From assembly GCF_039521565.1 (NCBI RefSeq), contig NZ_BAAACP010000017.1, positions 1 to 46,619 on the forward strand: a DNA stretch of 46,619 bases, in the 5' to 3' direction. Below the pieces are notes generated by a model. The model was not told where the DNA came from and made no database searches. It saw nothing but the letters and a program-made list of their open reading frames with translations. This DNA comes from Paraclostridium tenue (GTDB taxonomy: Bacteria > Bacillota > Clostridia > Peptostreptococcales > Peptostreptococcaceae). Below, one piece after another: positions 1-9,362 of this stretch. Each line of letters begins with the position of its first letter. Positions within the stretch are counted from its first letter, which is position 1. The translations under genes were made by a program, and so were the position numbers.

Positions 1-38
1 AAAAAATACTCATAAGTTATAACTTATGAGTATTTTTT
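1..38 (-). terminator. Intrinsic terminator of the GH10-like gene
   Basis: A perfect 38-nt palindrome (19-bp arms, no spacer) has an A-run on its left and a T-run on its right, so it can stop transcription in either direction. It lies 33 bp beyond the stop codon of the minus-strand glycosidase gene. Whatever lies left of the window could share it. Confidence 0.8.
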
Positions 39-71
39 ATACACTTTAGTTCCTTATTAATTATAAGTATT

Positions 72-1139
72 TTATAAATATATATCATTAAATAATTTTT
101 CTTTTATATTTTCAGTATTATCCAGTATATTTTTCATTCCAAAAAATATACTTCCTTTAACTTCTTTATATTTTCTATTTATATTTATTTGTTTATCTAT
201 TTGATTTACTATATCTATATTACTTATATTTTGACCTATATACAGCTTAACATTTGTACATTTTACTACATCTGACCACCATTTTACTAAAACTTCATAT
301 GGACTATTCTTATCTTTTATAGTCCAGTAAATTTGTGGCGCTATATAATCTACAATCCCTTCCTTTATCCAACTCAAAGTATCTGCATATAAACTATAGT
401 AACTTTCTAAGTTGTTAGTTTCTGATCCCTTAATATCACTACTTTTATTTTTCCATACTCCAAAAGGACTTATTCCAAATAAAACGCATGGCTTTGTTGA
501 TTTTATAACTTTATTTACTAATCTAATCATATTATTTACAGCTTCACGTCTAGAATTTGCAAGTACTCCATCCCTATCTTCTCCTTGTGGTAATGGATAG
601 TTATATGGATAAAAATAGTCATCAAAGTGAATCCCATCTATATTGTAATTTGATATTATTTCAAAAATAGTTGTAGCTATATAATTTATGACTTCTAAAT
701 TTTTAGGATCATAAAAAAGTGAATTATTATATGACAGTACCCAACTTGGATTTAATTTTGCTGGATGATAATTTGATAAATCATCTAAATTTATTCCTTG
801 CGTAGTTATTCTGTATGGGTTTAGCCAAGCATGAAACTTCATATTCCTTTTATGTGTTTCTTTTATAAAAAATTCAAGTGGATCATATCCAGGATTTTTT
901 CCTTGTGTTCCTGTAATATATTTTGACCATGGGTTTATTTTTGATTTATAAAAAGCATCTGATGCAGGTCTAATTTGGACAAATACAGAATCAAATTTTA
1001 AACTTTGTAATTTATCTAAAATTTCTATGAATTCTCGTTTTTGAGCATCTATATCATTTTGTGTTTTTGGCCAATCTATACCGTATACTGTCGCTATCCA
1101 TGCACCTTTAAGTTCACATAATTTATAGTTTTCATTCAT
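72..1139 (-). CDS. Family-10-like glycosyl hydrolase (GHL10, DUF187/YngK type)
   Basis: A 355-residue protein predicted to be a TIM-barrel glycoside hydrolase of the GHL10/DUF187 (YngK) family. Recognisable segments are VFVQIRPASDAFY (about 52-64), the NPW...GYDPLEF stretch (about 69-90), HAWLNPYRI (about 103-111) and IDGIHFDDYFYPY (about 167-179). The latter carries the acidic pair typical of the barrel active site. Relatives are usually exported and act on cell-wall or envelope glycans, but no signal peptide is visible here, so this copy looks cytoplasmic or needs another export route. An AGGAGTG ribosome binding site sits 6 nt before the ATG. The gene lies 47 bp after the activase gene with no terminator between them, so co-transcription is possible. 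Substrate is unknown. Confidence 0.82.
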   Translation of the reverse strand: MNENYKLCELKGAWIATVYGIDWPKTQNDIDAQKREFIEILDKLQSLKFDSVFVQIRPASDAFYKSKINPWSKYITGTQGKNPGYDPLEFFIKETHKRNMKFHAWLNPYRITTQGINLDDLSNYHPAKLNPSWVLSYNNSLFYDPKNLEVINYIATTIFEIISNYNIDGIHFDDYFYPYNYPLPQGEDRDGVLANSRREAVNNMIRLVNKVIKSTKPCVLFGISPFGVWKNKSSDIKGSETNNLESYYSLYADTLSWIKEGIVDYIAPQIYWTIKDKNSPYEVLVKWWSDVVKCTNVKLYIGQNISNIDIVNQIDKQININRKYKEVKGSIFFGMKNILDNTENIKEKLFNDIYL

Positions 1140-1186
1140 TTTATAGCACTCCTATTATATAGTACTTTAAACATTTAATACATATC

Positions 1187-4100
1187 TTAAACTGTGCTTG
1201 TTGTTAAGATTTGTGACTTTGTATTTTCTTCATTTAAGTTTCTAAACGAAGTAGACAGCATCAGTTTAATTCTATTTAATTGGTTAACCTCACTAGCTCC
1301 TGGGTCATAATCAATAGGTACTATGTTTATATTAGAATAAACTCTCTTAAGCTCTTTTATTACACCTTTTCCAGTTATATGATTTGGTAAGCAAGCAAAA
1401 GGTTGCATACATATAATATTTTTCACATCACTTTCAATAAGTTCCATCATTTCTGCTGTTAAAAGCCATCCTTCTCCTGCTTGATTTCCAAGAGAAATAA
1501 CTTTTGAAGCTGTTTTACCTAAAGCTTCAATATTTTTGGGCATACTAAATCTTTTACTATTTTTTAAAGCTTTCATATAATGTTTTTGATACATTGCTAT
1601 AGCATTTATAGTAAGCTTTCCACAAAGTTTTTTATACTTTTTATCTAAATAATTATCGGCTTTATAATAAGTATTAAATGCACAACTTAAAAAGAAATTT
1701 ATAAGTTCTGGAACAACAGCCTCAGCACCTTCTTTTTCTAATATGTCTACAATATTATTATTTGCTAATGGATGGAATTTAACTAAAATCTCTCCTACTA
1801 ATCCTACTCTAGGTTTTTTCTCATCTGTTATAGGTAATTCATCAAAATCTTTAACTATATTATATATATTTTCTTTAAATTGAGATAAGCTTCCTTTTTC
1901 TAAACTTCTCTTGCAAATATCTAAGTGTTTTTGATAAAGTTTATTAGCACTTCCTTTTTCTACTTCATAAGGTCTTACTCTATATAAAACCTTCATAAGT
2001 AAATCACCATAAATAGCTCCCATTAAAACTTTATTTATAAGACTTAATGAAAATACACTATATAAATTGCTTTTTTCATCTCCATTTACTGATAATGATA
2101 TTACAGGAATATCTTTATAACCAGCATCACTTAATGCTTTTCTTAAAAAACCTATATAATTAGTTGCTCTACAAACTCCACCTGTTTGAGTTATTGCTAC
2201 AGCAGTTTTGTCTAAATCATATTTTCCACTTTTAAGAGCTTTAATTATTTGGCCTATAACAATTATTGCAGGATAACAAGCATCATTGTTTACATATTTT
2301 AATCCTTCTTCAATAGCCCCTTCATAATCTTTAAGTAAAATCATATTATATCCACAAGATTTTACACCATGTTCTACTAATTCAAAATGTATAGGTGACA
2401 TTTGTGGAACTAAAATATTATAGTTTTCTTTTATTGATTTACTTAAACTTCCTTTTGTATATGTTTTTTTAACTTTTATACCTTCAACATTGTTATTTTC
2501 TCTTTCTTTTATAGCTGCTTTTAAAGATCTTAACCTTATTTTTGCTGCACCTAGGTTATTACCTTCATCAATTTTTATGCAAGTGTATATCTTACCTTCG
2601 CTATTTAAAATTTCTTGTACTTGATCAGTTGTAACTGCATCTAATCCACACCCAAATGAATTTAATTGTACAAGAGATAAGTCATTTCTAGAACTTACAA
2701 AATTTGCTGCTCTATATAATCTTGAATGATATGCCCATTGGTCAACAACTCTTAAAGAATTATCTAATTTTCCTAAATGACATATGCTATCTTCCGTTAA
2801 AACAGCCATATCTAAAGAGTTTATAAGATCTGGTATTCCATGATTTATTTCAGGATCGATATGATATGGTCTTCCAGCTAAAACAATTCCTTTTATATTA
2901 TTTTCTTCAATATGTTTTAAAGTTTTTTCTCCCATTTCTTGCATATCTTTTTTAAACTTATCATACTCTTTAAATCCTAATTCTACACTTTTACTTATTT
3001 CTTCCTTACTTATTTCTATAAATTCTTTATCATAATTTTTAATCTTATTTAGTTCTTCATATAATTTTTTCTTTAATGCGTTTTTATTGTTCATAGGTAA
3101 AAATGGATTCATAAAGTTAATATTATTTTCTTTTATTTCACTAATATTATTTTTTATGACTTCTGAGTAAGACATAACCACTGGACAGTTAAAATGGTTA
3201 TCTACATTTTCAAATTCTTTGTGTTCATGTCTTATGCATGGATAAAAAATATTTTTGATACCTTTTTCTATTAAATCATTTATATGACCATGTACCATCT
3301 TTGCTGGGTAACAAACTGATTCTGAAGCAATTGAGTCCATTCCTTTTTCATATAATTTTTTAGAAGATTTACTAGAAAGTACTACTCTAAATCCTAAATT
3401 TGTAAGTATTGTATGCCATAGTGGATAATCTTCATACATATTTAAGACTCTTGGTATCCCTATTTCTTTTCGTTTTGCTTGATTTGCGTCTAGACTTTCG
3501 TAATTGAATACTCTTTTATATTTGTATTTAAATAAATTAATATTTTTCTTTTCTATTTTTTCTAATCCTACGCCTCTTTCACATCTATTTCCTGATATGA
3601 ATTTATCCCCATTTCCAAAACTATTTATAGTTAATAAACAGTTGTTAGAACATTTTTTACATCTAGTAGTAGTTATTTTTAATTTTATTAAATTAATAGA
3701 TTCTTTGTTTAATAAAGATGTTTCATATCCTTTTTCATATTTTTCTTTTGCAATAATACTAGCTCCAAAAGCTCCCATTATTCCGGCAATATTAGGTCTT
3801 ACGACTTCTCTATCAGTTAATATTTCAAACACTCTTAAAACAGCATCATTATAAAAAGTTCCACCTTGTACTACAGGAAATTTACCTATATCTTCTTTTG
3901 ATTTTACTTTTATAACTTTATATAATGCATTTTTTATAACTGAATAAGAAAGCCCTGCACTTATATCATTTACTGAATTCCCTTCTTTTTGCGCTTGCTT
4001 TACTCTTGAGTTCATAAAAACCGTACATCTTGAACCTAAATCTACTGGATTTTTAGAATATAGTGCCTTTTCTGAAAATTCTTTTATGTCTAATTGTAAT

Positions 4101-5473
4101 GATTTTGCAAAAGTTTCTAAAAAAGAGCCACATCCAGAAGAACAAGCTTCATTTAATATTATTGTTTCTATAACTCCATTGTTTATTTTAAGGCACTTCA
4201 TATCTTGACCACCGATATCTAATATAAAATCTACATTAGGTGAGAAAAATTTAGCCCCTTTATAATGTGCTATTGTTTCTATTTCTCCGATATCGATTTT
4301 TAAAGCTTTTTGAAGTAATGATTCACCATAGCCTGTAACTGCAGAGTTAACTATTTTTGCTGTAGGTGGTAATATATCGTATATTTTATTTAAAATGTTT
4401 ATAGTAGAATCTAGTGGATTACCTTCATTACTTTTATAATCTGAATATAATAAATTTCCATCTTCATCAACTAATGCAACTTTTGTAGTAGTTGATCCTG
4501 CATCAATTCCTAAAAAACAATTTCCACTATAATTAGATATATCCTTAGTTTTTACAATATTTTTATCGTGTCTTTCCTTAAAGTCTATGTAATCTTTTTC
4601 ATTTTCAAATAAAGGATTAAGTCCACTACTATCTTTGCTTTCATCATAATTTGAATTTTTTAATTTTAATATTAAATCACTTAGCATAATAGTTTCATTT
4701 TTGCATGATAGCGCGGCTCCTATAGCTATATATAATTGAGCGTCTTTTGGAAATACAACATCTTCATCTTTTAAATTAAGTACATCTATAAATGCTTTTC
4801 TTAATTGTGATAAAAAGTATAGTGGTCCTCCTAAAAATGCAACTTTCCCTTGTATCTTTCTTCCGCAAGCTAAAACACTAATTGTTTGAACTACTACAGC
4901 GTGGAAAATACTCATTGCTATATCTTCTTTTCTAGCACCTTCATTTATAAGTGGTTGTATATCTGTTTTTGCAAAAACTCCACATCTTGCAGCTATATTG
5001 TATATATTTTTATAATTTTTTGATAATTCATTCAATCCACTAGCATCTGTTTTTAAAAGTGTTGCCATTTGATCTATAAATGACCCTGTTCCACCTGCAC
5101 ATATTCCATTCATTCTTTGTTCTATGCCATTTGTTAAATAAATTATCTTTGCATCTTCTCCACCTAATTCTATAACTACATCTGTTTCCGGGTTATAGTT
5201 TTCAATAGCTTTTGTGCTAGCTATTACTTCTTGAACAAATTCCACACCTAAATCATTTGCTAAATTCATTCCACCTGACCCAGTTATAACTGTAGATACT
5301 CTCTTATTTCCAATAACTTTATAAGTATCATTTAATACTTCTGTAACAGCTTTTTTTATATCTGATAAATGTCTTTTGTATTGTTTAAATACTATGTTTT
5401 TATTTTCATCCAATGCAACTACTTTTACTGTAGTTGACCCAACGTCAATGCCTATATTAAAAGTTTCCATCAT
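1187..5473 (-). CDS. Fused 2-hydroxyacyl-CoA dehydratase activase-like protein (BadF/BcrAD x2 + DUF2229 + HGD-D-like)
   Basis: A very large (about 1428-residue) protein of the clostridial CoA-substrate-specific enzyme activase family. Numbering is from the upstream GTG; subtract 3 for the preferred start. Two ASKHA ATPase modules are visible: GIDVGSTT at about 11-18 with Cys128 (ICAGGTGSF) and Cys167 (ARCGVF), and GIDAGSTTTK at about 325-334 with Cys447/Cys451 (EACSSGCGSF) and Cys486. A Cys-rich DUF2229 segment (RCKKCSNNC...GNRCERG) follows at about 655-690, then a 2-hydroxyglutaryl-CoA dehydratase D-like part. Activases of this family use ATP hydrolysis at a [4Fe-4S] cluster to drive low-potential electron transfer. 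The role of this all-in-one form is not established. The GTG at 5482 overlaps the Shine-Dalgarno GGGGTGAT, so the ATG at 5473 (or the adjacent one at 5470) is the better start. No dehydratase A/B subunit genes lie nearby. Confidence 0.85.
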   Translation of the reverse strand: MMETFNIGIDVGSTTVKVVALDENKNIVFKQYKRHLSDIKKAVTEVLNDTYKVIGNKRVSTVITGSGGMNLANDLGVEFVQEVIASTKAIENYNPETDVVIELGGEDAKIIYLTNGIEQRMNGICAGGTGSFIDQMATLLKTDASGLNELSKNYKNIYNIAARCGVFAKTDIQPLINEGARKEDIAMSIFHAVVVQTISVLACGRKIQGKVAFLGGPLYFLSQLRKAFIDVLNLKDEDVVFPKDAQLYIAIGAALSCKNETIMLSDLILKLKNSNYDESKDSSGLNPLFENEKDYIDFKERHDKNIVKTKDISNYSGNCFLGIDAGSTTTKVALVDEDGNLLYSDYKSNEGNPLDSTINILNKIYDILPPTAKIVNSAVTGYGESLLQKALKIDIGEIETIAHYKGAKFFSPNVDFILDIGGQDMKCLKINNGVIETIILNEACSSGCGSFLETFAKSLQLDIKEFSEKALYSKNPVDLGSRCTVFMNSRVKQAQKEGNSVNDISAGLSYSVIKNALYKVIKVKSKEDIGKFPVVQGGTFYNDAVLRVFEILTDREVVRPNIAGIMGAFGASIIAKEKYEKGYETSLLNKESINLIKLKITTTRCKKCSNNCLLTINSFGNGDKFISGNRCERGVGLEKIEKKNINLFKYKYKRVFNYESLDANQAKRKEIGIPRVLNMYEDYPLWHTILTNLGFRVVLSSKSSKKLYEKGMDSIASESVCYPAKMVHGHINDLIEKGIKNIFYPCIRHEHKEFENVDNHFNCPVVMSYSEVIKNNISEIKENNINFMNPFLPMNNKNALKKKLYEELNKIKNYDKEFIEISKEEISKSVELGFKEYDKFKKDMQEMGEKTLKHIEENNIKGIVLAGRPYHIDPEINHGIPDLINSLDMAVLTEDSICHLGKLDNSLRVVDQWAYHSRLYRAANFVSSRNDLSLVQLNSFGCGLDAVTTDQVQEILNSEGKIYTCIKIDEGNNLGAAKIRLRSLKAAIKERENNNVEGIKVKKTYTKGSLSKSIKENYNILVPQMSPIHFELVEHGVKSCGYNMILLKDYEGAIEEGLKYVNNDACYPAIIVIGQIIKALKSGKYDLDKTAVAITQTGGVCRATNYIGFLRKALSDAGYKDIPVISLSVNGDEKSNLYSVFSLSLINKVLMGAIYGDLLMKVLYRVRPYEVEKGSANKLYQKHLDICKRSLEKGSLSQFKENIYNIVKDFDELPITDEKKPRVGLVGEILVKFHPLANNNIVDILEKEGAEAVVPELINFFLSCAFNTYYKADNYLDKKYKKLCGKLTINAIAMYQKHYMKALKNSKRFSMPKNIEALGKTASKVISLGNQAGEGWLLTAEMMELIESDVKNIICMQPFACLPNHITGKGVIKELKRVYSNINIVPIDYDPGASEVNQLNRIKLMLSTSFRNLNEENTKSQILTTSTV

Positions 5474-5561
5474 ACTTATCACCCCATTATTTTTTGTTGT
5501 ATTATTATCTATATTTGTCTTTTTAGATGGATTTTTAGGATTAATTATTATTCCTTGTTAT

Positions 5562-5623
5562 ATTTTACCATAAAAGAAATGTATTATCTAATATTAGATA
5601 ATACATTTCTTTTATGGTAAAAT
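5562..5623. repeat. 62-bp perfect palindrome, not a normal terminator
   Basis: Two 31-bp arms are perfectly complementary with no spacer (centre between 5592 and 5593). Unlike the terminators elsewhere in this window, the ends run TTTTACC...GGTAAAA. No T-run follows the stem on either strand, so it lacks the intrinsic-terminator layout. Each arm ends in TGGTAAAAT, which resembles an extended -10 facing outwards. On the minus strand this would lie about 85 bp upstream of the activase start. It could be an operator, a paired promoter or an RNA processing site. Function is inference. Confidence 0.8.
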
Positions 5624-5724
5624 GTAACACACAATATAAAACATCCATTTTTACTAATTATATGCTTTGTATTGTGTATTTTATTATTTATATTTATTTT
5701 TTTATGAATTTACCTAACCTTATT

Positions 5725-6285
5725 TTAATATAATTTTACTTTTTTAAACTTTATAAAAATTTTGTATATAACTATTCCTATAAATGATCCTATAGTATTT
5801 AAAATAACATCATCTATATCACATACATTTCCCATTGTAAATATTTGTAGTACTTCTATACTTAAAGATACAAAAAAGCCTATCAATGTAACTTTAACTA
5901 TTTTATTTAAATTAGGCTTTATTGTAGGTATTAAAAACCCTAAAGGTGTAAAAATCAATATATTTCCTACTATATTTCTTATAGGATTCATTATAGGTAT
6001 TGAATTATCACTTAAAGTTTCTATAGTTTCTTTAAAAGGTATTATATTTATTAAACCTCTTAAACCTTCTATCTTATACATATATGTGTCAAATGGATTT
6101 ATAAATTCTAAATATGGGAATTTAAATAATGTAACAAATAATAGTATTAATATATACAAAGTAAATAAAGTAATTTTAACTTCTTTAAAAACTTTTAGAC
6201 TTCTATTTTTTATAAATTCATAACTCCTACATACAATTAAGCTAGATACAATGAATATTGAAAATACTTTAAAACTTAATGCCAT
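5725..6285 (-). CDS. VanZ-like family membrane protein
   Basis: A 186-residue protein with about five hydrophobic membrane segments and the VanZ-family core: NIVGNILIFTPLGFLIP (about 106-122), SIEVLQIFT and a DIDDVILNTIGSFIG motif (about 157-171). VanZ-family proteins are small integral membrane proteins. One member gives low-level teicoplanin resistance, and for most the function is unknown. Length fits the family. The ATG follows GGAGATATAATACC. The start region is unusual because a 10-bp inverted repeat pairs the leader with the start codon (see 6284-6339). No convincing terminator follows, so read-through to the activase gene is possible across the 62-bp palindrome. Confidence 0.82.
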   Translation of the reverse strand: MALSFKVFSIFIVSSLIVCRSYEFIKNRSLKVFKEVKITLFTLYILILLFVTLFKFPYLEFINPFDTYMYKIEGLRGLINIIPFKETIETLSDNSIPIMNPIRNIVGNILIFTPLGFLIPTIKPNLNKIVKVTLIGFFVSLSIEVLQIFTMGNVCDIDDVILNTIGSFIGIVIYKIFIKFKKVKLY

Positions 6286-6339
6286 GGTATTATATCTCCT
6301 TTATATGCTATACTTTCTAGACCGTTTAAATAATACCAT
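6284..6339 (-). promoter_or_regulatory. Leader hairpin over the vanZ-like start codon
   Basis: ATGGTATTAT (6284-6293) and ATAATACCAT (6330-6339) are perfect 10-bp inverted repeats. In the minus-strand mRNA the downstream arm runs into the ATG, and the AAGGAG ribosome binding site sits in the loop. The structure could restrict translation initiation. Seen in sequence; regulatory effect is inference. Confidence 0.5.
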
Positions 6340-6388
6340 ATTATTCCATATAATAATTTACAATATAGTTAAAATTTATATATTATAT

Positions 6389-9226
6389 TTATTGATAATT
6401 TAAATTTGAAGTCCATACAAAGTTTATAGGAAATACTGATTCAATAAACTTACTTATATTTTTTAGATTTTTAAGTTCATTTTCAATAACTTCTTTACCT
6501 TCTAAAAATAGTTTATTTAATTTATCAATATCTTCTATAACCAATTCTTCATCCTTGTATCTGATAATATACTTTTTATCTATAGTTTTAAATTCAATTT
6601 CATCTACAAAATCTTCATCTACATATTGTTTAAAATAACCATTTAAATTTCTGCATAACTTTTCATAATTTATTATCTTTATACTTCCATCTAAATAAGA
6701 TAATTCTTTTTTATCAAAATTATCAGGTTGATTTATAAAATCTTTTATATGTACACTTTGAACTATATACTCTAAATTATACTTATTTGCAATATATTGG
6801 ACTACGTCATAATTATATTTAGAATCTATATATATTTCTCTAATCTCTCCAATCAAAATTTCTTCATTTATTATTCTTAAAACTATATATCCAATTAATT
6901 TATTTTCTTTTAAAACTACTAACTTTTTATAAGTAAAGTTACCCCAAGGTATTGTTGCACTTCCTAATAAAACTTCAAATTGATTTTTTGTTCTTAAAAA
7001 CCTAGTGCTATTTTGATTATATATTTCAATCATTTCATTTAAGTAGGTTTCGTCATATTCTTTTACTTCTAAATCAATAACTATGTCTTTAGGATAAGTT
7101 GTATACTTGTAGCAGTTTTTAACTAAACTACAATTTCTTCTTGTGTATAAACTTCTTGTCCCTGAAATGCTAACTATATCTACTCCCTCATTAAACATTT
7201 TTTCTTCAACATAATCTAAAATAGTAGATGAATATCTATTTCCTTCATAATTTGGATCTGTACATACAGCTCCTATTGCTGCAACTTTTATGTCATTCCC
7301 TTGAATAGTTACATCTTGTATAAGATAATTTACATCTGAAACAATCTTATTGTCTTTTGAAATTACTATCATGTTATCTACATTATTTTTATTTAGTAGT
7401 AACGGAAACTCTTGTTGCATAGTTGGTTTATGTCCTCTTAAATCTCTAAAGACTTTATTTATAAGATTTATAACACTTTCAAATTCTTCTAGCCTTGCAC
7501 TTCTTGGATTAACTTTATTGATTAAATTTTTTCTTAAAGTCATATACTCTTCATGGTTTATAGAGTAATTCATTTTAATATCTCTTTCACCTAAAAACTT
7601 CATTTCAGATTTTTTTCCTAATAAGCTTTCTATTTCTTTATTTATAACTTCTTTGCCTAATTTAGCTTCCATACTTTTAAGTATTTCAAAGTCTTGTATT
7701 CCAAATAATAAATTTCTGCATCTTACAGAATCCATAGGTTTCATATCTTTACCTGGATAAACTAAAAACATATCTCCAGCTTTCCATTTTTCTTTTTTAT
7801 AAGTGGCATTGTTAAATAAATCGCCTGGCCAAACACCATAAGACCATCTTAAAAATCCATCTAAATTAAAATAATATGTAAACCATCCTTTAAGCCTTGA
7901 TTCTATCAATTGTGAATCTAAAAATACATTTAACTTATCAGGAAAACAACAAGAATACCAAGTAAAATATCCGCCTCTATCTTCTAATTTCTTTTTAATT
8001 TCATCTAACTTATTTATGTTATTTATAAGCTCACAAGTGTTTAAAGATAAGTTTTCTATGTTTATCTCACACTTTTCAAAAAACTCTTGGTGATGTATTG
8101 CACATTTATATTTTATATCTTTATTTCCTGAACTTTTCTTTATAAAATCTACATTTTCATTAAATACTTCTATGTTGTCTGGCTCATCTACTATGATTTT
8201 GGTTATATCTAGTAAACCTCTAGATTCTAAGTGACTAAATAGCAAATTTAAATATTTAGCAAAATCAGTTTTATCTTTTATATAATCAAAAACTTTTCTA
8301 TCTTCATCATAATAGTTGATTCTTATAGCATCTTTGTAATCCTCTAGCGGACTTCCAAATTTAAAAGCATCCCAGTTTCCTACAAGTCCAAATAAATTTA
8401 TTTCTTTATTTATTTTATGCTTAAAGCATAAATCTATATATTTATCTAAATTTGAAAAATCACATATTACCTCTCCATCTTGTTTTGATACTTTAACTAT
8501 GTTCATTTCAAATAAATTGTTTGCATTCTCATGTACTTCATAACATCTTTGCCCTGCCCATGGGTAATCAGTTACTATTAAGTCTATTACTTTTTGTCCT
8601 AAGTCTGAAATTTTTTCTAAGAAGTTATCTAATATAGTAAAATGTTGTTCACTGTAGTATGGTACTTCATAGTAACGAGCCCAGTTACATGGATGTTGCC
8701 ATAAATCTAAGAAAAATCCACTCTCTTTTACTGGCTTTAACGTGTGATTTAATACTTCTATTTTTACAGTTTCTTCTTTTAATAAAGTTTCTGTTTCATA
8801 CCCACTTGTATAGTAAGCTTTTACCTTTACTTGTATATAATCTTTGTTGAAATCTTTAGGTATTTTACCATCTATCCATATCATTTGATCTTCTTCTATA
8901 TACATATAGTTTTGATTTAATATTTGATCACCTATATATTCTTTAGTGTCATTTTGTATATATCCTAGAAAAGAGATTTTAAAATTGTTTTTTAAGCTTT
9001 CTTCAATTTCTATAGCTATTCTTATTTTATTATTAAGCCCTAGATAGTGAATGTCGTTTATATTTCCTAACTGGCAAAAGAATTTTTCATCACTTTTTAA
9101 CATAGCTTGAAATGCAAAGGCCTCTTCTCTTACTACACATAGTTGTGTAGTCCTTTTATATAAATTGTTTTCAATGTTTTTTATATGTTTAAATGAGCTA
9201 TCGTATATATCTAATTTTAATTTCAT
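6389..9226 (-). CDS. DUF4091 glycosidase-like protein fused to an Eis-like GNAT N-acetyltransferase
   Basis: A 945-residue two-part protein. Residues about 1-165 look like beta-rich N-terminal material. Residues about 170-540 match the DUF4091 glycoside-hydrolase-like family, with LFGLVGNWDAFKFG, IIVDEPDN (Asp348-Glu349-Pro350), GYFTWYSCCFP and WSYGVWPGDLF. Residues about 576-945 look like an Eis-type acetyltransferase: an N-terminal GNAT fold with acetyl-CoA motif AAIGAVCTDPNYEGNRYSS (about 649-667), a second GNAT-like part from about 725, and a C-terminal SCP2-like part. No signal peptide or membrane segment is seen, so it is probably cytoplasmic. The start is set by GGGAGATAGGG directly before the ATG. 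Known: Eis-like enzymes acetylate amines, including aminoglycosides. Inferred: the fusion may act on amino sugars. The substrate is unknown. Confidence 0.78.
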   Translation of the reverse strand: MKLKLDIYDSSFKHIKNIENNLYKRTTQLCVVREEAFAFQAMLKSDEKFFCQLGNINDIHYLGLNNKIRIAIEIEESLKNNFKISFLGYIQNDTKEYIGDQILNQNYMYIEEDQMIWIDGKIPKDFNKDYIQVKVKAYYTSGYETETLLKEETVKIEVLNHTLKPVKESGFFLDLWQHPCNWARYYEVPYYSEQHFTILDNFLEKISDLGQKVIDLIVTDYPWAGQRCYEVHENANNLFEMNIVKVSKQDGEVICDFSNLDKYIDLCFKHKINKEINLFGLVGNWDAFKFGSPLEDYKDAIRINYYDEDRKVFDYIKDKTDFAKYLNLLFSHLESRGLLDITKIIVDEPDNIEVFNENVDFIKKSSGNKDIKYKCAIHHQEFFEKCEINIENLSLNTCELINNINKLDEIKKKLEDRGGYFTWYSCCFPDKLNVFLDSQLIESRLKGWFTYYFNLDGFLRWSYGVWPGDLFNNATYKKEKWKAGDMFLVYPGKDMKPMDSVRCRNLLFGIQDFEILKSMEAKLGKEVINKEIESLLGKKSEMKFLGERDIKMNYSINHEEYMTLRKNLINKVNPRSARLEEFESVINLINKVFRDLRGHKPTMQQEFPLLLNKNNVDNMIVISKDNKIVSDVNYLIQDVTIQGNDIKVAAIGAVCTDPNYEGNRYSSTILDYVEEKMFNEGVDIVSISGTRSLYTRRNCSLVKNCYKYTTYPKDIVIDLEVKEYDETYLNEMIEIYNQNSTRFLRTKNQFEVLLGSATIPWGNFTYKKLVVLKENKLIGYIVLRIINEEILIGEIREIYIDSKYNYDVVQYIANKYNLEYIVQSVHIKDFINQPDNFDKKELSYLDGSIKIINYEKLCRNLNGYFKQYVDEDFVDEIEFKTIDKKYIIRYKDEELVIEDIDKLNKLFLEGKEVIENELKNLKNISKFIESVFPINFVWTSNLNYQ

Positions 9227-9316
9227 CCCTATCTCCCTTTATATTATTTATTTGAACAAATTTTTCCAAATTTTCTTGAATTTATTATATTTTAAATTTA
9301 TTAAAGTGTAAAATAG

Positions 9317-9354
9317 ATAAAATCTATAGTTGAATTTCCAACTATAGATTTTAT
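9317..9354 (-). terminator. Intrinsic terminator of the sensor kinase gene
   Basis: A 16-bp stem (9317-9332 with 9339-9354) and 6-nt loop lie 9 bp beyond the minus-strand kinase stop codon, with A/T-runs at the stem ends. It separates the kinase gene from the DUF4091-GNAT gene. Confidence 0.75.
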
Positions 9355-9362
9355 AAATAATT

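Noticed and set aside
3504..3854. Plus-strand frames over the activase, clpB and other large genes
   Set aside because: Shadows of strongly supported minus-strand genes without ribosome sites or recognisable domains.
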